A stretch of DNA of 39,291 bases from Flavobacteriaceae bacterium (GTDB taxonomy: Bacteria > Bacteroidota > Bacteroidia > Flavobacteriales > Flavobacteriaceae), in contig JABJFE010000105.1 in assembly GCA_018662905.1 (NCBI GenBank), positions 1-39,291 on the forward strand. The letters run 5' to 3'. This document shows positions 16,571 through 26,800 of this stretch, piece by piece; the stretch's first letter is position 1; every line of letters begins with the position of its first letter. The notes beneath the pieces are model-generated. The model was not told where the DNA came from. It saw only the letters and a program-made list of their open reading frames with translations, and did not search any database. A program made the translations under genes and the position numbers.

Positions 16571-17897
16571 ACACCTCACTTGGAAAGACTATAACGCTTT
16601 CTTGATTATTATTCCCAACGCTAGAAACTCCAAATAAGTAATTGTCTATAACAATTCCTTTTAATGTAAATTGATTAATATTTCCTACAAATCTGCTATT
16701 TTCCCAGTAAGGTGATGTAGTTTCTCTCCAATATATTTTATATCCTAATATTTTTGAGTTTTTTGGTTTTTCCCATTTAAGCTTAGTAGAAGGTTTTACT
16801 GCTCCTCCAATTTTTACATTTTTTGGTTCTTTTGGACTCCAGCCTAAGCTCGCTAAATTTATAGCATTAACTGCTGTTAATTTTTTTGCATATTTAAAAT
16901 TAACTCCAGAAATAACATCACCATATTCGATACTATTTTCAGTTCTAATATCTTGATGTTGTCTATTGTAGTTTTCGTGAGCCTCCATTATTCTTACTCC
17001 AGCATATCCTAAATCATTAAATGGTCTGTGATGACCTCCTCTACCGAATCTATCCAATCTATATATCATCATAGGATTCATTTCTGGCATGTACTTTCTA
17101 ACTGTTTTATGAATATATCTTGCAAGCTGCCTTGAATTCCCATCAACTTCTCCCCCGTAAAATCTTCTCCTTCTGAAAGAAACTTCTGATTCATTAGCTG
17201 GAGTAGGTTCAGAGAATATCCTAAAACTAAAATTATCAATTACTCCATCTACACCCTCTATATTTCCAATCATATCATTATTTAAAATCCCAATAATTTC
17301 CCAATTATTTTTTTTTGCAAAATTAGCTAATCCAGCACCTCCATATAGACCTTGTTCTTCACCAGATAATCCAACGTATATTATACTATTATCAAATTCA
17401 TATTTGCTTAATACTCTTGCTGCTTCAATTACCCCAGCCATTCCAGAAGCATTATCATTTGCACCAGGTGAGAGTGATGTATAGTCATTGGGATCACTGA
17501 CTCTACTATCAATATCACCACTCATAATTATGTATCTATTCGGATTTACTACTCCTCTTTGAATAGCAACTACATTATTAATCCAAACATCTTTGATTAA
17601 TCTTCTTTTATTTTTTATAAAATAATTTTTTTGATAAAAAACCTCTAAGCAATTATTACAATCTGAAGAAATATTTTCAAAAGATTTCTTTATCCATCTT
17701 CTTGCTGCACCAATTCCAGTTGTGACAGATGTAGTGTCGCTTAATGTATGCCTAGTTCCAAATGATACTAGTTTTTTAATATTACTCTCTATTTTATTTT
17801 CCGAAACTGAATCTATAATATTATAGTAATTTTCTTCGCTTTGCGAATAACATAAAGAAGTAAAAATAAAAATAGGTATGAGTTTGAAGTAATTCAT
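16563..17897 (-). CDS. Secreted M28-family metallopeptidase with C-terminal Fn3-like domain
   Basis: A 444-residue exported protein. The N-terminus is a signal peptide (about 1-19, LIPIFIFTSLCYSQ). The peptidase domain shows PGANDNASG (Asp148), SGEEQGLYGG (Glu180/Glu181), NNDMIGN (Asp208) and a late EAHENYNRQHQD (His307/His314). The first zinc-ligand motif, usually GHxDSR, reads GDIDSR, so Asp128 replaces the usual His. The last about 90 residues (from about 352) look like a fibronectin type III domain (LKWEKPKNSKILGYKIYW). It probably trims peptides outside the cytoplasm. It sits 31 bp after fadE on the same strand; a near-consensus TAAATTTA box lies just before its ATG, so it may also be transcribed separately. 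Confidence 0.88.
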   Translation of the reverse strand: MNYFKLIPIFIFTSLCYSQSEENYYNIIDSVSENKIESNIKKLVSFGTRHTLSDTTSVTTGIGAARRWIKKSFENISSDCNNCLEVFYQKNYFIKNKRRLIKDVWINNVVAIQRGVVNPNRYIIMSGDIDSRVSDPNDYTSLSPGANDNASGMAGVIEAARVLSKYEFDNSIIYVGLSGEEQGLYGGAGLANFAKKNNWEIIGILNNDMIGNIEGVDGVIDNFSFRIFSEPTPANESEVSFRRRRFYGGEVDGNSRQLARYIHKTVRKYMPEMNPMMIYRLDRFGRGGHHRPFNDLGYAGVRIMEAHENYNRQHQDIRTENSIEYGDVISGVNFKYAKKLTAVNAINLASLGWSPKEPKNVKIGGAVKPSTKLKWEKPKNSKILGYKIYWRETTSPYWENSRFVGNINQFTLKGIVIDNYLFGVSSVGNNNQESVIVFPSEVFN

Positions 17898-17928
17898 ACC
17901 TAAATTTAATATAAAAACTTTTAATTTA

Positions 17929-19731
17929 TTAAAAACAATATTTGTTTTCTTCTTTTAATTTGTCTGCAATACTATTCTTTAATTTAATAATATTTGGATA
18001 TTCGTAATATTTTGTAAATCTTTTTAGTCCCATTAAAAGTCCTTTTTGTTCATCACCTGCCGCAAAAGATACAATCACTTCTTTCCCCTTTGATTGTATA
18101 ATATCTACAGCTTTATATAAATATAACTGAGTCATTGAAATTTGGTTAGTTTGAGTTTCTTTTCCAAGTTTATTACAATTTTTTTCTGTTCTTAATAGTG
18201 CAGATTCTATCATGTAAACTTCTATAAGTATGTCAGAAACAGCTAACAACATTTGTTGATGTTCTTCTAATTTCTCCCCAAACTTTTTTATTCCAGCACC
18301 AGCCAACATTAAAAACACTTTTTTTAAATTTTTAATAATTAGTTTTTCTTGAGAAAATAGCTCAGTTAAATCAGGCACTTCAAAAGATGGAATTCCCATT
18401 AATTCATCTGCTACTTTAGTAGCTGGACTAATAAAATCAATATGACCTTTCATTGCTTTTTTGATTAGCATTCCAACGCTTAACATTCTATTTATTTCAT
18501 TAGTACCTTCGTATATTCTACCAATTCTACAATCTCTCCATGCACCTTCCATTGGAGTTTCTGCCGAAAAACCCATTCCACCAAATATTTGAATACCTTC
18601 ATCGGCAATATTTTGCATATCCTCACTTATAGCTACTTTTAACAGTGAACATTCTATAGCGTACTCTTCAACTCCTTTAAGCTCCGATTCCTGAAAACTA
18701 TTACCACTGTCGTGTCTAATCTTAATTCGATCTTCTATATCCTTTGCAGCCCTGTATGTTGCTGATTCACCAACGTAAGTATCTGTTGCCATCATAGCAA
18801 TTTTTTCTTTTATAGCTTCGAAATCAATAATTTTTGTCTTAAATTGAATTCTCTCATTTGCATATTGCACAGCATATGATGTAACTCTTTTTTGAGCATC
18901 TAGGCATGCTGCTGCTAATTTTATTCTTCCTACATTTAAAGAGTTTACTGCTATTTTAAAACCACTTCCTCTTTCTGATAGCATATTTTCAACTGGTACT
19001 TTTGTTTCATTGAAAAACACTTGTCTTGTTGAAGATGAATGTATACCTAGTTTTTTTTCCTCATCACCCAACGTAATTCCATTGTTAGATTCGTTAGGTA
19101 CTATAAAACCTGTTATGTTCTTGTCATCATCAATTCTTGCAAAAACAATGAACAATTTTGCAAATCCAGCATTTGAAATCCACATTTTTTGACCTGTAAT
19201 TTTATAATGAGTTCCATCCTCACTTAAAACTGCTTTTGTTTTTCCACTATTAGCATCTGATCCTGCACTTGGCTCAGTCAAACAATACGATCCAAATATT
19301 TCTCCACTGGCAAGTTGTGGAACAAACTTTTTATTTTGTTCTTCATTTCCATAAAGAACTATTGGCATTGTTCCAATTCCAGTATGAGCTCCAAATGCTG
19401 TTGATAAAGAACCTACAGCTCCTGAAATAGTCTCACATACTAGCATTGTTGAAACAAATCCCATTCCCATTCCACCATACTCTTCTGGAACTGCTACTCC
19501 TAAAAAGCCAAGATCTCCAGCTTTTTTCATTATATCTTCTGTTAATTTATAATCTTTATTTTCAAATCTTTCACGATGAGGCATAACTTCTTTATCAATA
19601 AAATCTGAAACGGCTTGTTTCATCATCAGTTGTTCTTCAGAAAAATCCTCTGGTGAAAAGACATTTTCACAATTAGTTTCTTTAATTATAAATTCACCTC
19701 CTCTTGTTATATTTTTTTCATTTATACTCAT
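17929..19731 (-). CDS. fadE: Acyl-CoA dehydrogenase, long 600-aa form
   Basis: FAD enzyme for the first step of beta-oxidation, making trans-2-enoyl-CoA. The acyl-CoA dehydrogenase N, middle and C domains span about 30-420: YCLTEPSAGSDANSG and KMWISNAGFAKLFIVFA bind FAD, and the catalytic base is Glu408 in RIYEGTNEINR. A further about 180 residues to the C-terminus form a helical extension as in VLCAD/ACAD9-type and B. subtilis FadE-type enzymes, which suggests long-chain substrates. It follows fadA by 9 bp and is the last beta-oxidation gene of the marR-fadN-fadA-fadE operon. The symbol is given by analogy with the B. subtilis fadNAE operon. Confidence 0.93.
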   Translation of the reverse strand: MSINEKNITRGGEFIIKETNCENVFSPEDFSEEQLMMKQAVSDFIDKEVMPHRERFENKDYKLTEDIMKKAGDLGFLGVAVPEEYGGMGMGFVSTMLVCETISGAVGSLSTAFGAHTGIGTMPIVLYGNEEQNKKFVPQLASGEIFGSYCLTEPSAGSDANSGKTKAVLSEDGTHYKITGQKMWISNAGFAKLFIVFARIDDDKNITGFIVPNESNNGITLGDEEKKLGIHSSSTRQVFFNETKVPVENMLSERGSGFKIAVNSLNVGRIKLAAACLDAQKRVTSYAVQYANERIQFKTKIIDFEAIKEKIAMMATDTYVGESATYRAAKDIEDRIKIRHDSGNSFQESELKGVEEYAIECSLLKVAISEDMQNIADEGIQIFGGMGFSAETPMEGAWRDCRIGRIYEGTNEINRMLSVGMLIKKAMKGHIDFISPATKVADELMGIPSFEVPDLTELFSQEKLIIKNLKKVFLMLAGAGIKKFGEKLEEHQQMLLAVSDILIEVYMIESALLRTEKNCNKLGKETQTNQISMTQLYLYKAVDIIQSKGKEVIVSFAAGDEQKGLLMGLKRFTKYYEYPNIIKLKNSIADKLKEENKYCF

Positions 19732-19740
19732 AATAATTTT

Positions 19741-20925
19741 TTAATTTAAAAATTCATAGATTCCTGCTGCTCCTTGACCAGTTCCAACACACATTGTTAC
19801 CATACCGTATTTAGATTTTCTATCTCTCATTTCATTAAAAAGCTGAACTGATAATTTAGCTCCTGAACATCCTAAAGGATGACCCAGTGCTATAGCTCCA
19901 CCATTAACATTGATAATTTCAGGATTTAAATTTAACTCTCTAATTACTGCTAATGATTGAGAAGAAAATGCTTCATTTAGTTCAATTAAATCAATATTAT
20001 CAATTTTCATGTCAGCTTGCTTTAAAACTTTTGGAATAGCTTTAACAGGACCTATTCCCATTATTTTTGGTGGAACACCAGCTACAGCATAATTAACTAG
20101 TCTGGCAATTGGTTCTATATTTAATTCTTTCACCATTTTTTCACTCATTATTAATACAAACGCTGCACCATCGCTCATTTGAGATGAATTACCAGCTGTG
20201 ACGCTACCATTCATTGTGAATACAGGTCTAAGTTTATTCAAAACCTTGAGATTTGTATCTTTTCTAGGTCCTTCATCAGTATCTACCGTATATTCTCTAA
20301 ATGCTTTTTTTCCATTTTCATCAAGATAAGTTTCTTCAACTTTAATTGGAACTATTTGAGATTTGAACTTACCTTTTGAAATAGCATCAACTGCCTTTGA
20401 ATGAGAATTTAATGCAAATTCGTCTTGATCTTCCCTGTTAATATTAAATTGTTGTGCAACTTGCTCAGCTGTTAATCCCATTCCCCAGTAATAATCCTCT
20501 TTACCTTGTTGTGCAATAGCATAGTCTGGAACAGGTTTATACCCACCCATTGGTATAAAACTCATGCTTTCTACTCCTCCAGCTATTATACAGTCAGCCA
20601 TTCCTGATTTAATTTTTGCAGATGCCATAGCAATAGTCTCTAAACCAGAAGCACAGTATCTATTTACCGTAACACCCGGAACATCTTCAACTTTTAATCC
20701 CATCAAAGAGATTACTCTGCCTATATTTAAACCTTGTTCAGCTTCAGGTGTTGCATTTCCTACTATTACATCATCAATTCTAGTTTTATCGAGTTCAGGA
20801 ATCTGCTCCATCATGTGGTTTATTGTTTCTGAGGCAAGTTCATCTGGCCTTTTAAATCTAAACAATCCCTTTGGTGCCTTTCCAACAGCAGTTCTATACG
20901 CTTTAACTATATATGCTTCTTTCAT
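19741..20925 (-). CDS. fadA: Acetyl-CoA acyltransferase (3-ketoacyl-CoA thiolase)
   Basis: Last step of beta-oxidation: thiolytic cleavage of 3-ketoacyl-CoA to acetyl-CoA and a shortened acyl-CoA. The 394 residues are full length. The nucleophile is Cys91 in NRYCASGLETI, with His349 in GGAIALGHPLGCSGA and the second catalytic Cys379 in TMCVGTGQGAA. NEAFSSQSLAV and GGVESMSFIPMGG are also family marks. It begins 3 bp after the fadN stop and fadE follows after 9 bp, so the proteins are made together and FadA probably complexes with FadN. Confidence 0.96.
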   Translation of the reverse strand: MKEAYIVKAYRTAVGKAPKGLFRFKRPDELASETINHMMEQIPELDKTRIDDVIVGNATPEAEQGLNIGRVISLMGLKVEDVPGVTVNRYCASGLETIAMASAKIKSGMADCIIAGGVESMSFIPMGGYKPVPDYAIAQQGKEDYYWGMGLTAEQVAQQFNINREDQDEFALNSHSKAVDAISKGKFKSQIVPIKVEETYLDENGKKAFREYTVDTDEGPRKDTNLKVLNKLRPVFTMNGSVTAGNSSQMSDGAAFVLIMSEKMVKELNIEPIARLVNYAVAGVPPKIMGIGPVKAIPKVLKQADMKIDNIDLIELNEAFSSQSLAVIRELNLNPEIINVNGGAIALGHPLGCSGAKLSVQLFNEMRDRKSKYGMVTMCVGTGQGAAGIYEFLN

Positions 20926-20928
20926 AAT

Positions 20929-23334
20929 TTAATTTCTTAAAGGTTTACCTGTTTTTAAAATGTGCTGTATTCTTTCTAATGTTTTTCTTTCTGAACAAAG
21001 AGAAAGAAAAGCTTCTCTTTCTAAGTCTAGTAAATATTGTTCGTTTACAAATGTTGCTTTTGATAAATCACCTCCACTAATAACATAGGCAATTTTATTA
21101 GCTATTTTTTGATCATGCTCTGAAATATATTTTCCAGCTTTCATTGTATCAGTTCCAACCATAAACATACCTAGAGCTTGTTTGCCTAAGACTTTAATAT
21201 TTTTTTCACTGCAAGGGGGTAAATATCCATAATCAGACATTAAAATTGCATGTTTTTTAGCAATTGAAATTTGATGATTTTTGTTCATTATTATCGTGTC
21301 ATTATTTGGTTCTAAATATCCTAAATCAACTGCTTCGTAAGCTGAAGTTGATGTTTTAGCCATTCCAATATTCAGAAAGTATTCTTGAAGCACATTTAAC
21401 TCCACATCATTTTTGCTAAATTTCTTTGAAGCTCTAAGTGCCATTTCTTTACAACCTCCTCCACCTGGAATTAATCCAGCTCCTACTTCTACTAAACCTA
21501 TATAACTCTCACTATAAACTACTGCCTTGTCACAATGCATAGTTACCTCACATCCTCCACCTAAAGTAAGACCATGAGGAGCTGCAATTACAGGAATGTT
21601 GGAATATCTTAACTTCATCATGCTATCTTGGAAATATTTTATAGCCATATTAATTTCGTCATATTCTTGTTCAGCCGCGGCCATAAATATTGCCCCTAAA
21701 TTTGCCCCAGCTGAGAAATGAGATCCTTCATTACCTATGACAATTCCTCTATAGTTTTTTTCAGCTAAATCAACAGCTTTATTTAGGCCCATTAGTACTC
21801 CTTGTCCAAGAGTATTCATTTTAGTTCTAAATTCAATATTCAAAACACCATCTCCTATATCTTTAATTATCGAATCATTGTTTTCCCAAACTGTTGAACT
21901 TGTATTTAAGTTATTTAGTATGATAAGAGAGTCTTGACCAGGCTTAATAATAAAAGATTTAGTATTTAAATCGTAATAATTTATTTTACTGTCTTCGATT
22001 TTATAAAAACAGTCAATCTTATTGTTTATCATTTCAGAAATCCATTTTGCAGGCTTGTGCCCTAAAGATTCCATGATTTCAACTCCTTTTTTAATACCTA
22101 TCGAATTCCATATTTGAAATGGTCCGTTTTTCCATCCAAACCCTGCTCTTAATGCATCATCTACCCTGTAAAGTTCATCAGATATTTCAGGTATTCTGTT
22201 TTGAATGTAAGAAAACATTGTTCCAAAGTTAAATCTATAAAATTCTCCAGCTTTGTCAGAGCCATTTACCAGTACTGAAAACCTGTCTATTACATTGCTA
22301 ATTTTTTTAGCATTATTTAATGTTTCAAACGAAACTTTTTTAACAGGTGAATATTCTAAAGTTTTTAAGTCTAATGAAAGAATAGTAGATTTTCCATTTT
22401 CATCTTTAATTCTTTTGTAAAATCCTCCATCTGTTTTAGAACCTAGCCAATTGTTTTCTAACATTGTATAAATGTATTTAGGCAGCTTAAAAGTATCTCT
22501 AAATTCATCGTTAGGGCAATTGTCATAAATACCTGTTGCTACATTCACAGTTGTATCTAATCCAACAACATCACTAGTTCTAAATGTAGCAGATTTTGGA
22601 CTTCCAATAATAGGTCCAGTTAGTTTGTCTATTTCTTCAATTGTTAAATTTAATTTTTCAACGTTATTTAATATATTAACCATTCCAAATGTTCCAATCC
22701 TGTTTCCAATAAAACCTGGTGTATCTTTGGCTAAAACTGAATCTTTTCCTAAAAATCTCTCCCCAAAATCATTTAGGAAATCAATTATTTCTGGTTTACA
22801 ATCTGGACCAGGAATGATTTCAAATAATTTTAAATATCGAGGTGGGTTAAAAAAATGTGTTACGGCAAAGTTCTTTCTAAAATCTTCAGATCTTCCCTCA
22901 TTCATTTGTTTTATTGGGATTCCAGATGTATTAGATGTAATTAGAGTACCGTTCGTTCTATGTTTTTCAATTTGTTCAAAAACAATTTGTTTAATATTTA
23001 ATTTTTCGGTAACAACTTCAATAATCCAATCAACTTTACTTATCTTTTGTATGTCATCTGTAAGATTACCTAGCTCTATTCTTTTAGCAAAATTTTTATG
23101 GTAAAGTGGAGCAGGTTTAGATTTTATACATCTTTGAAACATTTCAGTTACTATTCTATTTTTAACTTTTTTATCATCAAGTGAAAGACCAAGTTTTTCT
23201 TCTTTTTCATTTAATTTGTTAGGAGTTATATCTAACAACAAAACTTTTATTCCAACATTTGCAAAATGACATGCAATTCCAGACCCCATAACTCCGGATC
23301 CAATTACTGCAACACTCTTTATATTTCTTTTCAT
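20929..23334 (-). CDS. fadN: 3-hydroxyacyl-CoA dehydrogenase / enoyl-CoA hydratase fusion (FadN type)
   Basis: Bifunctional beta-oxidation enzyme, 801 residues. The NAD-binding dehydrogenase comes first (IGSGVMGSGIACHFA at 11-25; His160 in THFFNPPRY and Glu172 as catalytic dyad), then its C-terminal helical domain. The enoyl-CoA hydratase domain is at the C-terminus (about 495-700: HFSAGANLGAIF oxyanion loop, GGGCEVTMHCD and EVGAGLIPGGGG with the two Glu). This order is the reverse of E. coli FadB and matches B. subtilis FadN (YusL). The gene order fadN-fadA-fadE is also the B. subtilis order. marR lies 18 bp upstream, so all four are one operon. Confidence 0.95.
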   Translation of the reverse strand: MKRNIKSVAVIGSGVMGSGIACHFANVGIKVLLLDITPNKLNEKEEKLGLSLDDKKVKNRIVTEMFQRCIKSKPAPLYHKNFAKRIELGNLTDDIQKISKVDWIIEVVTEKLNIKQIVFEQIEKHRTNGTLITSNTSGIPIKQMNEGRSEDFRKNFAVTHFFNPPRYLKLFEIIPGPDCKPEIIDFLNDFGERFLGKDSVLAKDTPGFIGNRIGTFGMVNILNNVEKLNLTIEEIDKLTGPIIGSPKSATFRTSDVVGLDTTVNVATGIYDNCPNDEFRDTFKLPKYIYTMLENNWLGSKTDGGFYKRIKDENGKSTILSLDLKTLEYSPVKKVSFETLNNAKKISNVIDRFSVLVNGSDKAGEFYRFNFGTMFSYIQNRIPEISDELYRVDDALRAGFGWKNGPFQIWNSIGIKKGVEIMESLGHKPAKWISEMINNKIDCFYKIEDSKINYYDLNTKSFIIKPGQDSLIILNNLNTSSTVWENNDSIIKDIGDGVLNIEFRTKMNTLGQGVLMGLNKAVDLAEKNYRGIVIGNEGSHFSAGANLGAIFMAAAEQEYDEINMAIKYFQDSMMKLRYSNIPVIAAPHGLTLGGGCEVTMHCDKAVVYSESYIGLVEVGAGLIPGGGGCKEMALRASKKFSKNDVELNVLQEYFLNIGMAKTSTSAYEAVDLGYLEPNNDTIIMNKNHQISIAKKHAILMSDYGYLPPCSEKNIKVLGKQALGMFMVGTDTMKAGKYISEHDQKIANKIAYVISGGDLSKATFVNEQYLLDLEREAFLSLCSERKTLERIQHILKTGKPLRN

Positions 23335-23352
23335 TTTTTGTTCTTTTTTGAG

Positions 23353-23790
23353 TTAAAAATTGAATATTTTTTTATTCTTTATAAGATTATTTATTTTTTC
23401 AATTGTATTGTGAAAATTTTCAAAAGATTCATCTCCAATATCATCCTTTATTACTTGATTAAATTTTAAAACAGCTACTCTGGAGGCATCTCTATTAACT
23501 TTTCCTCTTTCTGTTAAATAAATGAGTACACTTCTTCCATCATCAGGGTTTGGTTTCCTTTCAATTAATTTTTTTTCTTCAAGTGATTTAAGTGTCCTTG
23601 ACAAGCTAGTAGCTTCCATTCCCATTTTTGGTCCAAGTGAAGTAGAGGGGGTACCTTTTTTTGGATCTATACTAAGAAGAGCAAATCCAGTGGCCATCGT
23701 TGAATCATATTTAGATGCTTCTTCGTTATACATTCTAGCAATTGCTTGCCAAGTTGATCTAAGTAAATGGTCGATGGTTTTTTTTTCCAC
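23353..23790 (-). CDS. MarR-family transcriptional regulator of the fad operon
   Basis: A 145-residue winged helix-turn-helix protein. The recognition helix is about 58-73 (MEATSLSRTLKSLEEKKL), and the wing holds the MarR signature DDGRSVLIYLT (83-93). It is the first gene of marR-fadN-fadA-fadE, so it most likely represses its own operon and is released by an acyl-CoA or fatty-acid ligand; the ligand is inferred. The start is GTG at 23790, because no ATG lies nearby and the HTH needs the upstream helix. The -7 box ends five bases before the GTG and a perfect inverted repeat sits directly upstream of the box. Confidence 0.92.
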   Translation of the reverse strand: MEKKTIDHLLRSTWQAIARMYNEEASKYDSTMATGFALLSIDPKKGTPSTSLGPKMGMEATSLSRTLKSLEEKKLIERKPNPDDGRSVLIYLTERGKVNRDASRVAVLKFNQVIKDDIGDESFENFHNTIEKINNLIKNKKIFNF

Positions 23791-23795
23791 TAAAC

Positions 23796-23803
23796 CAAAT
23801 TTA
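23796..23803 (-). promoter_or_regulatory. marR-fad operon -7 box (TAAATTTG)
   Basis: Minus-strand TAAATTTG is an exact TAnnTTTG match, ending five bases before the marR GTG. The position where a TTG -33 element would lie falls inside the inverted repeat and shows none. The transcript should begin at or very near the start codon. Confidence 0.6.
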
Positions 23804-23805
23804 AT

Positions 23806-23837
23806 AAAAAAATACTATGCACGCATAGTATTTTTTT
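23806..23837. promoter_or_regulatory. Perfect 32-bp inverted repeat: candidate MarR operator and purL terminator
   Basis: Seven A, then TACTATGC, a two-base AC centre, GCATAGTA, then seven T: 15-bp arms with no mismatch. On the minus strand it lies 8 bp after the purL stop and 2 bp before the marR -7 box, covering the -15 to -45 zone of that promoter, where a repressor would block RNA polymerase. The TACTATGC/GCATAGTA core has the size and two-fold symmetry of MarR-family sites. As RNA from purL it would form a hairpin with CACG-size loop followed by a U run, so it can also act as an intrinsic terminator. Confidence 0.7.
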
Positions 23838-23844
23838 ATTTTTT

Positions 23845-26800
23845 TTAAATATTTCTATCTAACCAATCTTTTGCGTTTTCAAATGCCAAAATCCAAGGTG
23901 ATACTTCATCTTTTCTATTATTTGGGTAATAGGGCCAGTTCCATTGAAAAGTTGACCTTTCAAGGTGCGGCATCATTGCAATATGTCTTCCGTTAGAATT
24001 ACTAATTATTGCCGTGTTGTAATCAGACCCATTTGGATTAGCAGGGTAGGAGCTATATCCATATTTACCAATTATACTATATTTATTTTCGTTGTAAGGG
24101 AGCTTAAATTTACCTTCTCCGTGTGCTGACCAGATACCTAGTTTTGAACCAGATAAACTTTTAAACATTACAGAGTCATTTTTTTGAATTTCAACAGAGG
24201 TAAAAATACATTCAAACTTATTAGAGTCGTTATGGTCCATCTTAGGTTTTATTTCATGTTCAGGGTGAAGTAAACCAAGTTCAACAAACAATTGACATCC
24301 ATTACAAACTCCAAGTGACAATGTATTTTCTCTTTTGTAGAAATTCATCAAACTATTTTTTGCTTTTTCATTATATAAAAATGATCCAGCCCATCCTTTT
24401 GCAGAACCAAGTACATCAGAGTTTGAAAATCCACCTACTGCAACAATAAAATTAATGTCTTCTAAATTTTCTCTTCCAGAAATTAAATCAGTCATATGTA
24501 CATCTTTAACTTCAAAACCTGCTAAACTCATTGCATATGCCATTTCTCTTTCAGAATTACTTCCCTTTTCTCTAATAACAGCAGCTTTTACTTTGTTTAA
24601 ATTTTTAAGATTAATCTTTCCATTAAAATTTTTAGGAAAATTAAAATTCAAAGAATGTGTTTTAAAATTTTGAAATCTTTCTTTTGCTTTAATTTCACCA
24701 CTTTGATTTTTATCTAATAAATATGATGTTTTAAACCAAATATCTCTGTAATTATACACATCTAAATTTAGACTAGTTGTATCAGATTTTAATTCTAATT
24801 TGGAGTTATTAGTTACGTTTCCAATTTTCAAAAAATGAATATTATTTTCATTTAAAATTGTTTCAATTTCAGTTTTACCTTGAAAAACTAAACCTAAACT
24901 TTCACTAAATAATACTCTTATTAAATCTTTTTCTTCAAATTTATTAAGGTCAATATTTGCTCCTAAATTATTTTCAGCAAAACACATTTCTAGTATAGTG
25001 GTTATTAATCCTCCTGAACTAATATCGTGACCAGATGAAATCAAGTTATCTTTTATTAGATTTTGAAAAACATTAAATGTTTTTTTAAAATATGAAGGGT
25101 CACATGTGTCGATTGTAGAAGATCCCACAAACTCTAAAGTTTGACTTAATGCAGAACCTCCAATATTGAAGTTATTATTTGCTAGATTAATGTAATATAT
25201 ATTTTGATCATTATTTTGAAAAACTGGTTCAATTATATTTAAAATATCGTTACAATTTGCAGCTGCTGAAATAATTACAGTTCCTGGTGAGATCACTTCT
25301 TTATCTTTATATTTTTGCTTCATTGATAAAGAGTCTTTTCCAGTAGGAATATTTATACCTAATTCAATTGCAAAATTTGAACAAGATTCGACAGCTTCAT
25401 ACAATCTAGCATCTTCGCCTGGATTATTACATGGCCACATCCAATTGGCAGACAAAGTAACTGATTGTAAATTTTTCTCTAGTGGAGCCCAAATTATATT
25501 AGTTAATGCTTTACCAATTGCTATTCTTGATCCTGCTTTAGGATTAATCAATGCTGGTATAGGCGCGTGACCTATTGATGTTGCTACACCATTTCTTCCA
25601 CTATAATCTAATGCCATAACTCCACAATTATTGAGAGGAAGTTGTAAAGAGCCAACACATTGTTGTTTGGCAACCTTACCTGTAACACACCTGTCAACTT
25701 TGTTTGTTAGCCAGTCTTTACATGCAACTGATTCTAAGCTTAATACGTTTTTTAAATATTTCTCAAATAGATCTGTACTGTAAGATTTATCGGGATAAAC
25801 TTTGTTAATAGTATTGTCTCTCATTACAGTTTTTGGTGAACTTCCAAAAAAGTCTGATAACGATAGATTTATTGGAGATGTATTATTTTTTTTAGACTTA
25901 ATTTGAAATTTTTCATCATTTTTAATTTTACCAACTTTGTAGCATGGAGCTTTTTCTCTATCGGCTATTGTTTTAAGTTTTTCATACTTGCTATCTGGAA
26001 TAATTAATCCCATTCTCTCTTGCGATTCATTTCCAATAATTTCTTTTGCTGAAAGTGTTTTATCTCCAACGGGAAGTTGATCCAAATCGATTAGACCACC
26101 AGTTTCTTCAACCAATTCAGATAAGCAATTTAAATGTCCTCCAGCTCCATGATCATGTATTGAAACAATAGAGTTTTTATCAGATTCAACAAAAGCTCTT
26201 ATAGCATTAGCAACTCTTTTTTGCATTTCAGGGTTAGATCTTTGTACAGCATTTAATTCAATTCCAGAACTATAATTTCCTGTTTCAGTTGATGAAACAG
26301 CTGCACCACCCATACCAATTCTATAATTATCTCCGCCTAAAACAACAATTACATCATCTTCACTAGGTTTATCTTTTAAGCTTTGATCTTCTTTTGCAAA
26401 ACCAATTCCTCCAGCTAGCATTATAACTTTATCAAAACCAAGTATTTTTTCGTTTTCAATATGTTCAAAAGTTAATACGGATCCAGAAATTAAAGGTTGA
26501 CCAAATTTATTTCCAAAATCTGATGCTCCATTTGAGGCTTTTATTAAAATATCTAATGGTGTTTGATATAACCAAGATCTTTCTTCTTTTACCCACTTTC
26601 TATTTTTATTATATCTTGGATAAGATGTCATATAAACGGCGGTTCCAGCAAGAGGAAGTGATCCTTTTCCACCTGCAAGTCTATCTCTTATTTCTCCGCC
26701 TGATCCTGTAGCAGCTCCGTTAAATGGCTCTACAGTTGTTGGAAAGTTATGTGTTTCAGCCTTTAAAGAAATAACCGAATTAAATTTAGATGTTTCAAAA

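Noticed and set aside
20564..20932. 122-aa plus-strand open frame opposite fadA
   Set aside because: It lies wholly antisense to a thiolase with intact catalytic residues; composition reflects the opposite strand and there is no promoter box before it.
22625..23104. 159-aa plus-strand open frame opposite fadN
   Set aside because: Antisense to the conserved NAD-binding dehydrogenase domain; no recognisable protein features.
23522..23848. 108-aa plus-strand open frame opposite marR, running into the inverted repeat
   Set aside because: Antisense to a clear winged helix-turn-helix gene; its end simply crosses the AT-rich gap.
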